From assembly GCF_019968905.1 (NCBI RefSeq), contig NZ_CP079946.1, positions 682,001 to 746,000 on the forward strand: DNA of 64,000 nucleotides, read 5' to 3'. The translations under genes were made by a program, and so were the position numbers. Positions 41,440-50,824 of this stretch are shown piece after piece. Below the pieces are notes generated by a model, which was not told the origin of the DNA, searched no databases, and worked only from the letters and a program-made list of their open reading frames with translations. The DNA is from Corallococcus sp. EGB (lineage in GTDB: Bacteria > Myxococcota > Myxococcia > Myxococcales > Myxococcaceae). Position 1 is the stretch's first letter. Every line of letters starts with the position of its first letter.

Positions 41440-43296
41440 TCAGGCTCGAATCATGTTTTGGACCTCCTTCTGTGCTTCCGGGGTGAACGGGAGTTCGACG
41501 GTGAACTCCGAGCCCTCTCCGGGCCGCGAGTGGACGCGGATGGTGCCGCCGTGGGCCTCCACGAGCTGCCGGACGATGTAGAGGCCCAGTCCGAAGCCCG
41601 GCGCGCGGCTGTCCGTCGTGACCCGCTCGAAGCGGGTGAACAGGCGCTGCTGGGCGTCCGGGGGAATGCCGACCCCGTGGTCCCGCACCGACATGCGGAC
41701 CCGGTGTGTGCCCTCATCCACATCCACCCGCACCTCCACGGGCTGGCCCCGGCCGAACTTGAGGGCGTTGCTGAGCAGGTTGGTGAGGACGCGGTCCAGG
41801 CGCTGGCGGTCCCAGCGGCCGGTGGAGCCGGTGTGGGCGTGGACGGTGAGGGCGCAGCCGGCGGCGGCGGCCTGGTCCTCGTGGCGGGTGGCCACCTCGT
41901 GCGCCAGCTCCGCCAGGTCCATGGACTGCGACTGGAGCACCAGCCGGCCGCCGGACAGCCGCGACAGGTCCAGCAGGTTGTGCACCAGCTGGCCCAGGCG
42001 CTTCGTCTCGTCCTCGGCCAGGAGCAGGCCCTCGCGCAGGCGCGAGTCCTCGCCGTGCGCGGGCGCGCACTGCAGGCGCATGCGGCGCAGGCGCAGCTGC
42101 AGCGAGCTCAGCGGGGTGCCCAGGTCGTGCGCCGCCACGCCGATGAGCTCCAGCGCGTTCTGCGTCGCCGCCATCAGGCGGGCGTTGTCCAGCGCCAGCG
42201 CGGCGCGCGCGGACAGCTCCTCCAGGAAGGCCTGGTCCACCGCGCCGTAGTGGCGGTGCGGTCGGGTGGACAGCAGACACAGCGCGCCCAGCACGCGGTC
42301 ATCCACCACGAGCGGCACGCTCAGCGCGGAGCGCACGCCCAGGGCGCGCCACAGCTCCGCGCAGGTGCTGCCGCTCACGGAGGACGGCAGCCGGTCCGCG
42401 TCCACCTCCGCGAAGCGCTCGGCGCGGCCGGTGTGGACGACGCGCGCGGGGCCGGGCTCCTCCGGCGACGGCCGGCGCATCAGCGGCTCCCACAGCCGCG
42501 CCTGGGTGGCCGCGTCCGCGCACGCCACCGCGCCGGGGCGCACGTCGCCGCTGCCGTCCGGCAGGTAGAGCACGCACGCGTCGGCGATCTCCGGCACGCA
42601 CAGGCGGGTGAGCGCGGCGGCCAGCTCCTTGGCGCCGGCCTGCGGCTGGAGCACGCGGCCGGCCTCCGCGAGCAGCGCCTGCATGCGCTCGGTGCGCTTG
42701 CGCTCGGTGATGTCGCGCGTCACCTCCGCGAAGCCCTGCAGCGTGCCGCACTCCGCGTACAGCGCGGTGAGCAGCGTCTCCGCCCAGAAGCGCGAGCCGT
42801 CCTTGCGCAGCCGCCAGCCCTCGGACTGGAGGCGCCGCTCGCGCGCGGCCCGCTCGCGGTGGGACGCGGGCATCCCGCGCGCCACCACGTCCGGCACGTG
42901 CAGCACCTCCACGTGCTGGCCCACGATGTCGGAGGACGTCCAGCCGGTGAGCCGCTCCGCGCCCGTGCTCCAGCAGGACACCTTTCCGTCCGGCTCCAGG
43001 AAGCACAGCGCGTAGTCGCTCACGCCATCCATGAACAGGTGCAGCCGCTGTTCGCTCTGCAGCCGCTCCGCGTGCATGGGGCCCAGCGCGTTGCGCAGCA
43101 CCATCACCAGCGCGACCAGGGCGCCCAGGCCCAAGAGGCCGGAGAGGATGTCGGAGGCGTGATGGAAGAAGGCCCCGTCCTCCACCGTCAGCGTGTGGGC
43201 CGTGGACACCAGGGTGGCAAGCAGGATGAGTCCGGCCAGAAGGCATACGGACCGACCCGCCCCGACCCGCTGAGCGAAGGTCCAACGTCGCAGCAT
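41440..43296 (-). CDS. Membrane sensor histidine kinase with PAS and GAF
   Basis: 618 residues. Two N-terminal membrane helices (about 16-33 and 48-68) with a short outer loop, then PAS/PAC (85-205, ending TRDITERKRTERM), GAF (220-385), phosphoacceptor His in GVAAHDLGTPLSSLQL, and ATPase boxes NLLSNALKFG, DHGVGIPPDAQ and GLGLYIVRQLVE. The small outer loop suggests sensing in the membrane or by the cytoplasmic PAS/GAF part. No response regulator adjacent. The gene is divergent from the RapA-like gene. Confidence 0.92.
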   Translation of the reverse strand: MLRRWTFAQRVGAGRSVCLLAGLILLATLVSTAHTLTVEDGAFFHHASDILSGLLGLGALVALVMVLRNALGPMHAERLQSEQRLHLFMDGVSDYALCFLEPDGKVSCWSTGAERLTGWTSSDIVGQHVEVLHVPDVVARGMPASHRERAARERRLQSEGWRLRKDGSRFWAETLLTALYAECGTLQGFAEVTRDITERKRTERMQALLAEAGRVLQPQAGAKELAAALTRLCVPEIADACVLYLPDGSGDVRPGAVACADAATQARLWEPLMRRPSPEEPGPARVVHTGRAERFAEVDADRLPSSVSGSTCAELWRALGVRSALSVPLVVDDRVLGALCLLSTRPHRHYGAVDQAFLEELSARAALALDNARLMAATQNALELIGVAAHDLGTPLSSLQLRLRRMRLQCAPAHGEDSRLREGLLLAEDETKRLGQLVHNLLDLSRLSGGRLVLQSQSMDLAELAHEVATRHEDQAAAAGCALTVHAHTGSTGRWDRQRLDRVLTNLLSNALKFGRGQPVEVRVDVDEGTHRVRMSVRDHGVGIPPDAQQRLFTRFERVTTDSRAPGFGLGLYIVRQLVEAHGGTIRVHSRPGEGSEFTVELPFTPEAQKEVQNMIRA

Positions 43297-43638
43297 GTGG
43301 CACTCCCCCCCGACGGCACCGAGCGCTTCTGTGCAGAAGGACGCTCAACATCACCGAAAAGGTGGGGTGAGCGACATCGCACTGTCGGGCAGGGTATCCT
43401 ATAACCCTGTTTTTACCTGTTTGTCACGAAATGTTGGACCCTACCCAGGGGGATGGGAAGTTCTTGGCGGGCCAGATGCGGCGGGGCTGTCGGATGATGG
43501 ACGTTGGCCCGGCGCTCTCTGGGAACGGGGCCTGGAATCAAGGGGTTGGAAGGAGGGGTGGTGCCCGTGAAATGGCCTTCCGGGCGCTGGAGCGTTATGG
43601 AGCGCCCCCCTCCTCGTCACCAGGGTGTTGCACGGCAT
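43297..43638. other. Divergent intergenic region
   Basis: 342 bp between the sensor kinase and the SNF2 ATPase gene. A less GC-rich core at 43390-43435 (CCTATAACCC, TTTTTACC, TTGTCACG) probably holds promoters in one or both directions, but I could not place boxes with correct spacing. The open frame running through it from 43504 lacks family similarity. No small gene or RNA recognised. Confidence 0.4.
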
Positions 43639-46600
43639 ATGGCGTCTCTCGTCGAAGGTCTGAAGGTCCGCTACCTCCCGCAGCCCGAATGGGGCGTGGG
43701 ACATCTGGTGTCGCTGCAGGAGCAGGGGGCCAAGGCCCTCATCGCCTTCCCGTCCCGCGAGGATGCGCCAGTGCTGGTGTCCACGCGCGGTGGCGCGCTG
43801 GTGCCGTACCCGCTGCCCAGGGGCGAGCCCATCCAGACGCCCAGGGGGCGCAAGGCCACCATCCTGGGCGAGGAGCCGGGCGCTCGCGGGCTGCGCCGCT
43901 ACGTGGTGCGCTTCGACGACACGGGGGAGGAGGACGAGCTGCCGGAGTCGGAGGTCCGCGCGCTGGCGCCGCGCTCCGACCTCATGTCCACGCTGCGCGA
44001 CGGGCGGGTGGGGGACGCGAAGGCGTTCATGCTGCGCAAGCAGGCGCTGGTGCTGGACGACGAGCGCCGGGGCGACGCGCTGGGCGCGCTGCTGGCCAGC
44101 CGGGTGATGGTGAAGCCGCACCAGGTGGGCGTGGTGCAGCGCGTGCTGTCCGCGCGCCGTCCGCGCTTCGTGCTCGCGGACGAAGTGGGCCTGGGCAAGA
44201 CGATTGAAGCGGGCATGGTGTTCAGCGCGCTCCGGCTGGTGGGCCTGGCGCGGCGGTGCCTGGTGGTGGCGCCCAGCCACCTCACCGTGCAGTGGCTGGT
44301 GGAGCTGTTCCACAAGTTCAACCAGCTCTTCACGCTGATGGACTCGGACCGCTACGAGCAGTCCCTCAAGGAGGCGCCGGACGTCTCCCCGTGGGCGCGC
44401 TTCCCGCTGGTGGTGACGAGCCTGGAGCTGCTCAGCCGCACCCGCGAGCACCGCGAAGAGGTGGCCGCCGAGGACGCCTTCTGGGACCTGGTCATCATCG
44501 ACGAGGCGCACCACCTGAAGGGCGAGAAGGCCTTCGCCGCCGCGAAGGGGCTGGCCGCGAACTCGTGGGGCCTGCTGCTGCTCACCGCCACGCCCATGCA
44601 GTTGGATCCGGCGGAGTACCACGGCCTGCTCACCCTCATCGACGCGGCGACGGCGCCGTCGGTGAAGGGCTTCGAGGCGCGGCTCCAGCGCCAGGAGGAG
44701 CTGTCCACCGCGGTGCGCGCGCTGCTGGAGGGCCAGGACGCGAAGGCCGCCGTGGCCGCGCTGGCGAAGCGCTTCCCGGAGGACGCGAAGCTCCAGACGC
44801 TGAAGGAGAAGGAGGCGCTGCTCGCGCACCTGGCGGAGACGTACAGCCTGTCCGACCGGCTGGTGCGCAACCGGCGCGCGGTGGTGGGCGGCTTCTCCAC
44901 GCGAAGGCTCCACCGGCACCCGGTGCGGCTGTCGCCGGAGGAGCTGAAGGCGCGCGATGCCGCGCTCGCCACGCTGGCGAAGGGCAGCTTGCGCGGCGCG
45001 CCCCTGGCCAACGTGCTGCGCCGCCTGGAGTCCAGCCCCGCGGCGTTCGCGGGCGCGGTGAGGTCCAACCCGGCGCTGAAGGGCGCGGACCTCAAGCTGA
45101 CGGGCCGTGACGCGAAGCTCCTCGCGTTCGTGGGCGTGCTGCGCGGCATCTGGAAGGCGGAGCCGCGCGCGAAGGTGCTCGTGTTCACGGAGAGCCGCGA
45201 CACGCTGGAGTCGCTCCAGTCGGAGCTGTCGCGCGAGGGCGTGGAGGCGCTGGGCTACCACGGCGACCTGCCGCTCGTGGAGCGCGACCGGCAGGTGGCG
45301 CGCTTCCGCGACCCGGAGGGGCCCCGGGTGCTCCTGTGCACGGAGGTGGGCGGCGAGGGCCGCAACTTCCAGTTCGCGCACCACCTGGTGCACTACGACC
45401 TGCCGTGGAGCCCCTCCACGGTGGAGCAGCGCATTGGCCGCCTGGACCGCATCGGGCAGACGCACCCGGTGGAGATCCACGTCTTCGACCCCGCGGGCAC
45501 GCTCGCGTCGGACGTGCTGATGCTGCTGGCGGACGCCGTGGGCGTCTTCGGTGAGACGGTGGGCGGCCTGGACGCGGTGCTGGAGGAGGTGGAGGACCGC
45601 ATCGCGGACCTGGCCCTGCTGCCCCGCGAGGCGCGCGTGGAGTACGCCGCGGAGCTGAAGGCCCGCGTGGAGGCGGCGCGCGAGCAGGTGAAGCGCGCGT
45701 ACGACCCGCTGCTGGACGTGCGCAGCTTCGACAAGCCCGCCGTGGCCCGGCTGGTGGCCCGCGCGCAGGAGCGCATGGGGGACGAGCCCGAGGACGAGGA
45801 CTCCGACGAGGAGGCGCCGCCGCTGGAGGACGGGCTGTGGAGCGTGGCCCGCGACCTGGACGAGCGCCTGGAGGAGACCGTCACGGAGCTGGCGCGCCGC
45901 GTGGGCATCGGCGTGGACACCGACGAACAGGTGGAGGCCTTCCAGGTGGCCTTCCAGTTCGGCCACGCGCTCAACGTCGAGGGCCTGCCCGGCATCGACG
46001 TGATGCAGGACCGCACCGTGCTGGGCACCTTCTGGCGCGACACCGCGGTGGAGGCGGAGGAGCTGGAGTACTTCGCCACCGGCCACCCGCTGGTGGAGGC
46101 GCTGTTCGGCTTCCTCAAGGACGGCCCCTATGGCCGCAGCGGCTTCCGCCACATCGAGAAGCGCGGCGTGAAGAAGCCCGCGCGCGGCCTGGAGCTGCTC
46201 TTCCACGTCCAGCTGCCGGAGCCCCAGGACACCTCGCCCGGCGCCCGCGTGCCCAGCCGCCAGCTGGCCCGCTTCCTCACGCGCACCCTGCTGCCCGTCG
46301 CCGTGGTGGACGGCCCCCGGGGCCCCGTGGCCGACCCTTCCGTATCGTCCGCACTGGAAGCGGACGGGAAGGCCCTGAAGGGGGACGAGGTCCACCAGGC
46401 CTTCCCCGGCTTCGGCGCCTTCGTGGAGGCCGCGCTGCCCGTGGCCCAGGGCGCCGCGGAGGCGGAGCTCGGCCGGGCCGCGCAGAAGGCCCGGGCCGCC
46501 ATCGAGGCGGAGCGCGACGCGGCCGCCGCCCGCCTGCGCCTGTCCCTCTCCCACCAGGGGCTCGCCCCGGAGGCGGTGGAGGCCCAGGTTGATGCGGAGC

Positions 46601-46686
46601 GTCATCACTATGAGCGTCTGCTCCAGGCGCTCTCGGGGGCGAAGGTGGTGCTGGACTCGGCCTGCGGGTTCACCCTCAACCGCTGA
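43639..46686 (+). CDS. RapA-like SNF2-family ATPase
   Basis: 1015 residues from ATG 43639. N-terminal beta-rich region (1-115; VRYLPQPEWGVGHLVSL, RYVVRFDDTGEEDELP) resembles the Tudor-like domains of RapA. ATPase lobe 1: LADEVGLGKTIEAGM, IIDEAHHLKG (DEAH), LTATPMQ. Lobe 2: VLVFTESRDTLESL, GEGRNFQFAHHLVHYDLPWSPS and EQRIGRLDRIGQ. The C-terminal 350 residues match RapA length, with an acidic run (PEDEDSDEE). RapA recycles stalled RNA polymerase using ATP. The resemblance is good, but other SNF2 roles are possible, so no gene symbol is given. Confidence 0.85.
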   Translation: MASLVEGLKVRYLPQPEWGVGHLVSLQEQGAKALIAFPSREDAPVLVSTRGGALVPYPLPRGEPIQTPRGRKATILGEEPGARGLRRYVVRFDDTGEEDELPESEVRALAPRSDLMSTLRDGRVGDAKAFMLRKQALVLDDERRGDALGALLASRVMVKPHQVGVVQRVLSARRPRFVLADEVGLGKTIEAGMVFSALRLVGLARRCLVVAPSHLTVQWLVELFHKFNQLFTLMDSDRYEQSLKEAPDVSPWARFPLVVTSLELLSRTREHREEVAAEDAFWDLVIIDEAHHLKGEKAFAAAKGLAANSWGLLLLTATPMQLDPAEYHGLLTLIDAATAPSVKGFEARLQRQEELSTAVRALLEGQDAKAAVAALAKRFPEDAKLQTLKEKEALLAHLAETYSLSDRLVRNRRAVVGGFSTRRLHRHPVRLSPEELKARDAALATLAKGSLRGAPLANVLRRLESSPAAFAGAVRSNPALKGADLKLTGRDAKLLAFVGVLRGIWKAEPRAKVLVFTESRDTLESLQSELSREGVEALGYHGDLPLVERDRQVARFRDPEGPRVLLCTEVGGEGRNFQFAHHLVHYDLPWSPSTVEQRIGRLDRIGQTHPVEIHVFDPAGTLASDVLMLLADAVGVFGETVGGLDAVLEEVEDRIADLALLPREARVEYAAELKARVEAAREQVKRAYDPLLDVRSFDKPAVARLVARAQERMGDEPEDEDSDEEAPPLEDGLWSVARDLDERLEETVTELARRVGIGVDTDEQVEAFQVAFQFGHALNVEGLPGIDVMQDRTVLGTFWRDTAVEAEELEYFATGHPLVEALFGFLKDGPYGRSGFRHIEKRGVKKPARGLELLFHVQLPEPQDTSPGARVPSRQLARFLTRTLLPVAVVDGPRGPVADPSVSSALEADGKALKGDEVHQAFPGFGAFVEAALPVAQGAAEAELGRAAQKARAAIEAERDAAAARLRLSLSHQGLAPEAVEAQVDAERHHYERLLQALSGAKVVLDSACGFTLNR

Positions 46687-46787
46687 GGCAAACAGTCGTG
46701 TAACAATGGAATCGGTCCTGTCGGGACTTCGGCCATTTGACCGATTCCCCAATCATCGAGAATCTAGGAGGAAGGCAGCCTCCCCCC

Positions 46788-47582
46788 ATGGCCCTTCCCC
46801 ATCCCCAACGTCGGCAGCACCAGTCCGGTCAGGCCGCGGTGGAGGCGGCGCTGTGCATGCCGCTCGTGGTGTTCATGGTGCTGGGCACGCTGCAGCTCTT
46901 CATGCTGCTGCAGGGCCGCATCCTGGCGCAGGTGGCGGTGTACCGCGCGGTGCGCGCGGGCAGCCTCAATCACGGCAGCTGCGAGGCGATGACGCACGCG
47001 GCGCTGGTGACGATGCTGCCCACGGTGGAGCACACGCGCACACCCGCGCAGCTGGCCAAGGCCTTTGAAGACCGCAAGCGCAACTACCTGCGCGTGCGCG
47101 GCTCTCGGGGGGCGCTCTTCACCGAAGGGCCCATGGTGGAAATCGTCCGCGAGTCCCCGGACACCAGCTGGGTGCGCAGCCTCGGCGAGGAGGACCTGAT
47201 GTTCGACGCGCCCACGGACTCCGCGGTGGAGCTGCAGCGGCGCACGCTCGAGATCCGCATGGTGGCCTGGTACTACATGCGCATCCCGTTCGCGGACTGG
47301 GTGATGAGCCGCATGTTCCTGGCGCAGTTCCACCTGCGCAACTACACGGACGCGAACCCGCTCAACCCGGCGCAGAAGAAGTCCGACTGGTGGGCGGACA
47401 CCGACGTGGAGCTGGGGCCGGATGACTGGCCCGGCGGGGACCTGGGGGCCCGGATGGTGCGCTGGAACGCGCAGGGCCACTACCTGTTCCCCATCCAGGT
47501 CCACGCGGCCATGCGGATGATGACCCCGGTGAAGGCATCGAACTTCAATGGAGGTGCCGGATGCAGCCTGCACGGCTTCTGA
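46788..47582 (+). CDS. TadE-like pseudopilin, first of a set
   Basis: 264 residues from ATG 46788, with an AGGAGGAA site upstream. The N-terminus QSGQAAVEAALCMPLVVFMVLGTLQL is the TadE signal: short basic leader, Gly-Gln-x-x-Val-Glu, then a membrane helix. Such proteins are cut by a prepilin peptidase and join a Tad/Flp pilus or secretion machine. The rest is an outer domain without clear family. It overlaps the next gene by 22 bp. No TadA ATPase or secretin is in the window. Confidence 0.8.
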   Translation: MALPHPQRRQHQSGQAAVEAALCMPLVVFMVLGTLQLFMLLQGRILAQVAVYRAVRAGSLNHGSCEAMTHAALVTMLPTVEHTRTPAQLAKAFEDRKRNYLRVRGSRGALFTEGPMVEIVRESPDTSWVRSLGEEDLMFDAPTDSAVELQRRTLEIRMVAWYYMRIPFADWVMSRMFLAQFHLRNYTDANPLNPAQKKSDWWADTDVELGPDDWPGGDLGARMVRWNAQGHYLFPIQVHAAMRMMTPVKASNFNGGAGCSLHGF

Positions 47583-49102
47583 AGGCCCGCGCGCGCGGCC
47601 AGGCGCTGGTGCTCTTCTGCCTGACGTTCCTCCTGTTGACGCTGATGGTGCTGGGCACGCTGGGCTTCGGCATGCGCGCCAAGGAGCGCGTCGAGATCCA
47701 GATGGCCGCGGACGCGGCGGCCTACAGCCAGGCGGTCTCCACGGCGCGCACGTTCAACGCCATCGCGGTGATGAACCGCGCCCAGATCGCCCACATGGTG
47801 GCGATGGCGGGCACGCAGTCGATGATCAGCTACGGCAGCCAGCAGTACGCCGCGCGGCAGATGTCCCCGTGCCCCGTGCCCGCGACCGCGTGGTCCGCCC
47901 TGGACCAGGCGGCGGCCACGCAGGTGCAGCAGCTGCAGGGGCGCGCGGGCGACATGTTCCGCGCGGAGCTGGTCATGTACAACCAGCTCATCGGCACGCA
48001 CCTGGCGAACCAGGGGCTCACGAACCTCATCGCCAAGGAGGTCAACCCGGAGCTCAGCGCCCCGCCCGAGGGCGCGAACAAGTCGCTGGCGGAGGTGTCC
48101 GGGGGCGCGTCCTCCGGCACCAGCTACGACGACCTGATGCAGCAGGAGAAGACCGGCACCGTGCCGGACACCTCCGGCGCGGTGATGCCCACGGGCGGTG
48201 GCCAGGGCACCGTCACGTTGAATGCCACCATGGGCAGCCTGGGCTGGACCTGGGTGCACAACCGGGCGAGCGGCAGCGCGGGTTTCGGCTCGGGCGCCGC
48301 CGCGCACAACCCCGGCTTCCATCACTACCCCAGCGCGTCCTCGATGGACTCGTCCACCTACCAGACCATCTCCGGCCGCAACTCGTGGGCGCACGACCAC
48401 GGCCGCGCGGTGACGGGCACCTGCCCGGATGGCACCCCCTATGCCGCCGGGGCGACGGACGCGTGGGTGATGTCCGACGAGCGCCAGTCCCACGAGGACC
48501 AGCACGTCTACGGCGCGAACAAGCCGCCGCCCGGCCAGGGCGCGGAGAACAACACCACCGTGGATGAGCGCCACACGCTGGGCGCCTGCGTGGTGTGCCC
48601 CGGCATCTGGCCCTACTCCGTGGGCTTCAACGCGGGGCTCCTGCACGGCAACGCCGACGAGAACGACTACGGCCAGCCCAAGCTGTACGCGATGCTCCGG
48701 CGCGACTACGCCAGCGACCAGCGCCGCGCCCGGCCGGATCCGTGGAACCTGCTGTTCACCTTCAAGTTCGCCAACCAGGAGACGCAGTTCGACAACTCCG
48801 CGCCGCTGGGCCGCATCCTGCCCACCGGCCGCGAGGACGTGCAGCGCAACCAGGTGGCGCTGGCCGCGGGCATCGCCTACTACCACCGGCCCCGGCCGGC
48901 GGCGGTGGGCGGCGGCTGGGAGGAGCCGCCCAACTTCCTCAACCCCTTCTGGCGCGCCACGCTGGTGAGCACCGAGGGCGCCCGCGACGACAAGCCCGCG
49001 CGCAGCCTGGAGCAGGCGGGCTTCACCGAGCACGCGGACGCGCTGCGCCGGCTGGACAACGCCGGCTACCGGGGCGGCAGCAGCACGGGCGGGAGGTACT
49101 GA
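47561..49102 (+). CDS. TadG-like pseudopilin with long extracytoplasmic domain
   Basis: 513 residues. N-terminal RARGQALVLFCLTFLLLTLMVLG is the Tad-type signal/anchor, followed by AKERVEIQMAADAAAYSQAVSTARTFNAIAVMNRA, here broken over two blocks, which is the TadG N-terminal helix (the ADAAA run is typical). The outer part is Gly/Asn-rich with a few Cys (CPVP, CVVCPG). ATG 47561 has a GGAGGTG site, inside the previous gene's 3' end. Function: minor pilin or assembly factor of a Tad-like machine; inferred. Confidence 0.8.
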   Translation: MQPARLLKARARGQALVLFCLTFLLLTLMVLGTLGFGMRAKERVEIQMAADAAAYSQAVSTARTFNAIAVMNRAQIAHMVAMAGTQSMISYGSQQYAARQMSPCPVPATAWSALDQAAATQVQQLQGRAGDMFRAELVMYNQLIGTHLANQGLTNLIAKEVNPELSAPPEGANKSLAEVSGGASSGTSYDDLMQQEKTGTVPDTSGAVMPTGGGQGTVTLNATMGSLGWTWVHNRASGSAGFGSGAAAHNPGFHHYPSASSMDSSTYQTISGRNSWAHDHGRAVTGTCPDGTPYAAGATDAWVMSDERQSHEDQHVYGANKPPPGQGAENNTTVDERHTLGACVVCPGIWPYSVGFNAGLLHGNADENDYGQPKLYAMLRRDYASDQRRARPDPWNLLFTFKFANQETQFDNSAPLGRILPTGREDVQRNQVALAAGIAYYHRPRPAAVGGGWEEPPNFLNPFWRATLVSTEGARDDKPARSLEQAGFTEHADALRRLDNAGYRGGSSTGGRY

Positions 49103-49103
49103 C

Positions 49104-50093
49104 GTGGCCAGGGGCTCACGCACTTCCACCGCGCGCCGGGGACAGGCGCTCGTCGAGACGGCCCTCGGGTCCATGGTGTTCGTCACCATCCTCCTCTTCG
49201 GCATCTACTTCGCGGAGGTGGGCGCGCTGTCGCTCAAGGTGCAGGAGGCCGCCAACTTCGCGCTGTGGGAGGCCACCGGGCACGTGATGCACAACCCGCA
49301 GGCCGGCGTCTTCCAGCGCCCCCACGCGGAGGCCCTCGCGTCGTCGGAGGCCGCCGGGCGCTACCAGGACTTCGACGGCCGCTCCAGCCAGCAAAGCGGC
49401 GCGATGACCTTCCAGCAGGCGCTCGCGCGCGCCACGCGCATCCAGGTGGACTGCGAGCCGACGCGGCCCGCGGGCAGCCCCGTCGGAATCCTGGGCACCC
49501 GCCCGCAGGACGCGGACCCCGGCTCGGCGGCGCTGGGGCAGTCCATGAAGCTCGAGTCCGACGGCATCTCCTGCACGGCGTTCACCACGCTGCGCGCGGA
49601 GCGGATCGGCAAGTTCATGGAGCCGGAGTTCTTCAAGGTGTCGCACCGGAATGCCACCGACCCGTTCCGCGTGTGCGCCGCCGGGCGCGCGTCCGGCGGG
49701 CGCTGCACCGGGCGCTTCTTCATGCTGCTGGACGACTGGGGCCTGGCCGGCGTGGCGGAGGGCCGCGAGTGCCCGCTCAGCATCAACTCCGGCGCCACCT
49801 GCGCGAACGCGGACTACTACGAGTGGGCCAAGAGCGTGTACCAGAAGAACGGCGGTGGCGGCAGCGCCGGCAGCGCGCTGATGGCGGGCGTGGACGCGCA
49901 GGGCGGCGTGGACGAGGACCAGTTCTTCATGAGCTTCCGCGGCGCGGAGAGCCACTACGAGCAGAACATCGGCGGCTCGCACGCGGCCAACCAGACCGTC
50001 TGGGAGACGACCCCCTTCGAGGCGGAGAACATCTCCCCCAACTACCGGAACGACGGCCGGCGCAACAAATGGCTGGGAGGCGTGCCGCATTGA
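49104..50093 (+). CDS. TadE-like pseudopilin, third of a set
   Basis: 329 residues from GTG 49104, one base after the previous stop codon. The N-terminus RRGQALVETALGSMVFVTILLFGIYFAEV has the Gly-Gln-x-x-Val-Glu-Thr signal and anchor, split here over two blocks. Outer domain has four to six Cys (VDCEPT, GISCTA, RECPLS, ATCANAD), likely disulphide-linked. Likely partner of the two genes before it. Stop overlaps the next start (TTGA). Confidence 0.78.
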   Translation: MARGSRTSTARRGQALVETALGSMVFVTILLFGIYFAEVGALSLKVQEAANFALWEATGHVMHNPQAGVFQRPHAEALASSEAAGRYQDFDGRSSQQSGAMTFQQALARATRIQVDCEPTRPAGSPVGILGTRPQDADPGSAALGQSMKLESDGISCTAFTTLRAERIGKFMEPEFFKVSHRNATDPFRVCAAGRASGGRCTGRFFMLLDDWGLAGVAEGRECPLSINSGATCANADYYEWAKSVYQKNGGGGSAGSALMAGVDAQGGVDEDQFFMSFRGAESHYEQNIGGSHAANQTVWETTPFEAENISPNYRNDGRRNKWLGGVPH

Positions 50094-50806
50094 CGCGGGC
50101 CGGGCGCGTGGCGGGCGCGGCGCTGGTGTTGCTCCTGGGCCTGGCCGCCCGGGCCCAGGCCCCGGGCGCGGGCGTGCCGGACGCGGGCGCGCAGCCGGAC
50201 GCGCCGCGCTTCGCGTGGCCCCGGCTCCAGGTCATCGCCCACGTGGAGTCCAGCGACATCGTGGAGGCGGGGGGCATCCCGGTGGCGCTGCGCGCGGTGC
50301 ACGTGAAGGAGAACATCCGCGACCTGGTGCAGCGCTTCGCGGACGCGTTCCGCGACGGTGGCCTCTACGTGCCGCCCGGCAAGGAGCAGGCGCAGTACGC
50401 GAACAACGCCGTGATGCTCACCGCGTTGGATCCGCGCCGCCGCATCACCTACACCGTGGTGATGATGCCGCAGCAGGACGGCACCACCACGCTGTACCTG
50501 GGGGAGGCCAACCACGCGCTCGCGCGTCCGCCGGAGGCCGCGGGGGACTTCGCGCCGCTGCCGCCGCAGGCCCACGGCGTGCTGCGCGTGAACGCGGAAG
50601 GGTCGCGCACGCTCACCTTCGAGGCCCCGCTCACGGGCCCGCAGGTGGACGCCTTCTACGACGACGCCCTGGCGAAGGCCGGGTGGAAGCGCGGCGACGA
50701 GGCCGGCCTGTACTCGCGGGCCGGCGCGGAGCTGCGGCTCACGCACCAGCCCTCCAAGGACGGCCAGCGCGGCGTGGTGCTCATCTATCAGCAGCGCGCG
50801 CGCTGA
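50090..50806 (+). CDS. Exported protein of unknown function at the end of the Tad-like set
   Basis: 238 residues from TTG 50090 (overlaps the previous stop); GTG 50108 is an alternative. Signal peptide VAGAALVLLLGLAARAQA. The mature part has a Pro/Ala spacer and two alpha/beta segments (HVESSDIVEAGGIPVALRAV; LTGPQVDAFYDDALAKAGW) that I do not recognise. By position it may serve the same envelope machine. Confidence 0.65.
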   Translation: MTRAGRVAGAALVLLLGLAARAQAPGAGVPDAGAQPDAPRFAWPRLQVIAHVESSDIVEAGGIPVALRAVHVKENIRDLVQRFADAFRDGGLYVPPGKEQAQYANNAVMLTALDPRRRITYTVVMMPQQDGTTTLYLGEANHALARPPEAAGDFAPLPPQAHGVLRVNAEGSRTLTFEAPLTGPQVDAFYDDALAKAGWKRGDEAGLYSRAGAELRLTHQPSKDGQRGVVLIYQQRAR

Positions 50807-50820
50807 CCGCGGCGCGCGCG
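50794..50820. terminator. GC stem between convergent genes
   Basis: GCGCGCGC at 50796-50803 pairs with GCGCGCGC at 50812-50819 around an 8-nt loop between two convergent genes. It may act for both directions, but the simple alternating sequence and lack of T residues make this weak. Confidence 0.3.
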
Positions 50821-50824
50821 TTGA

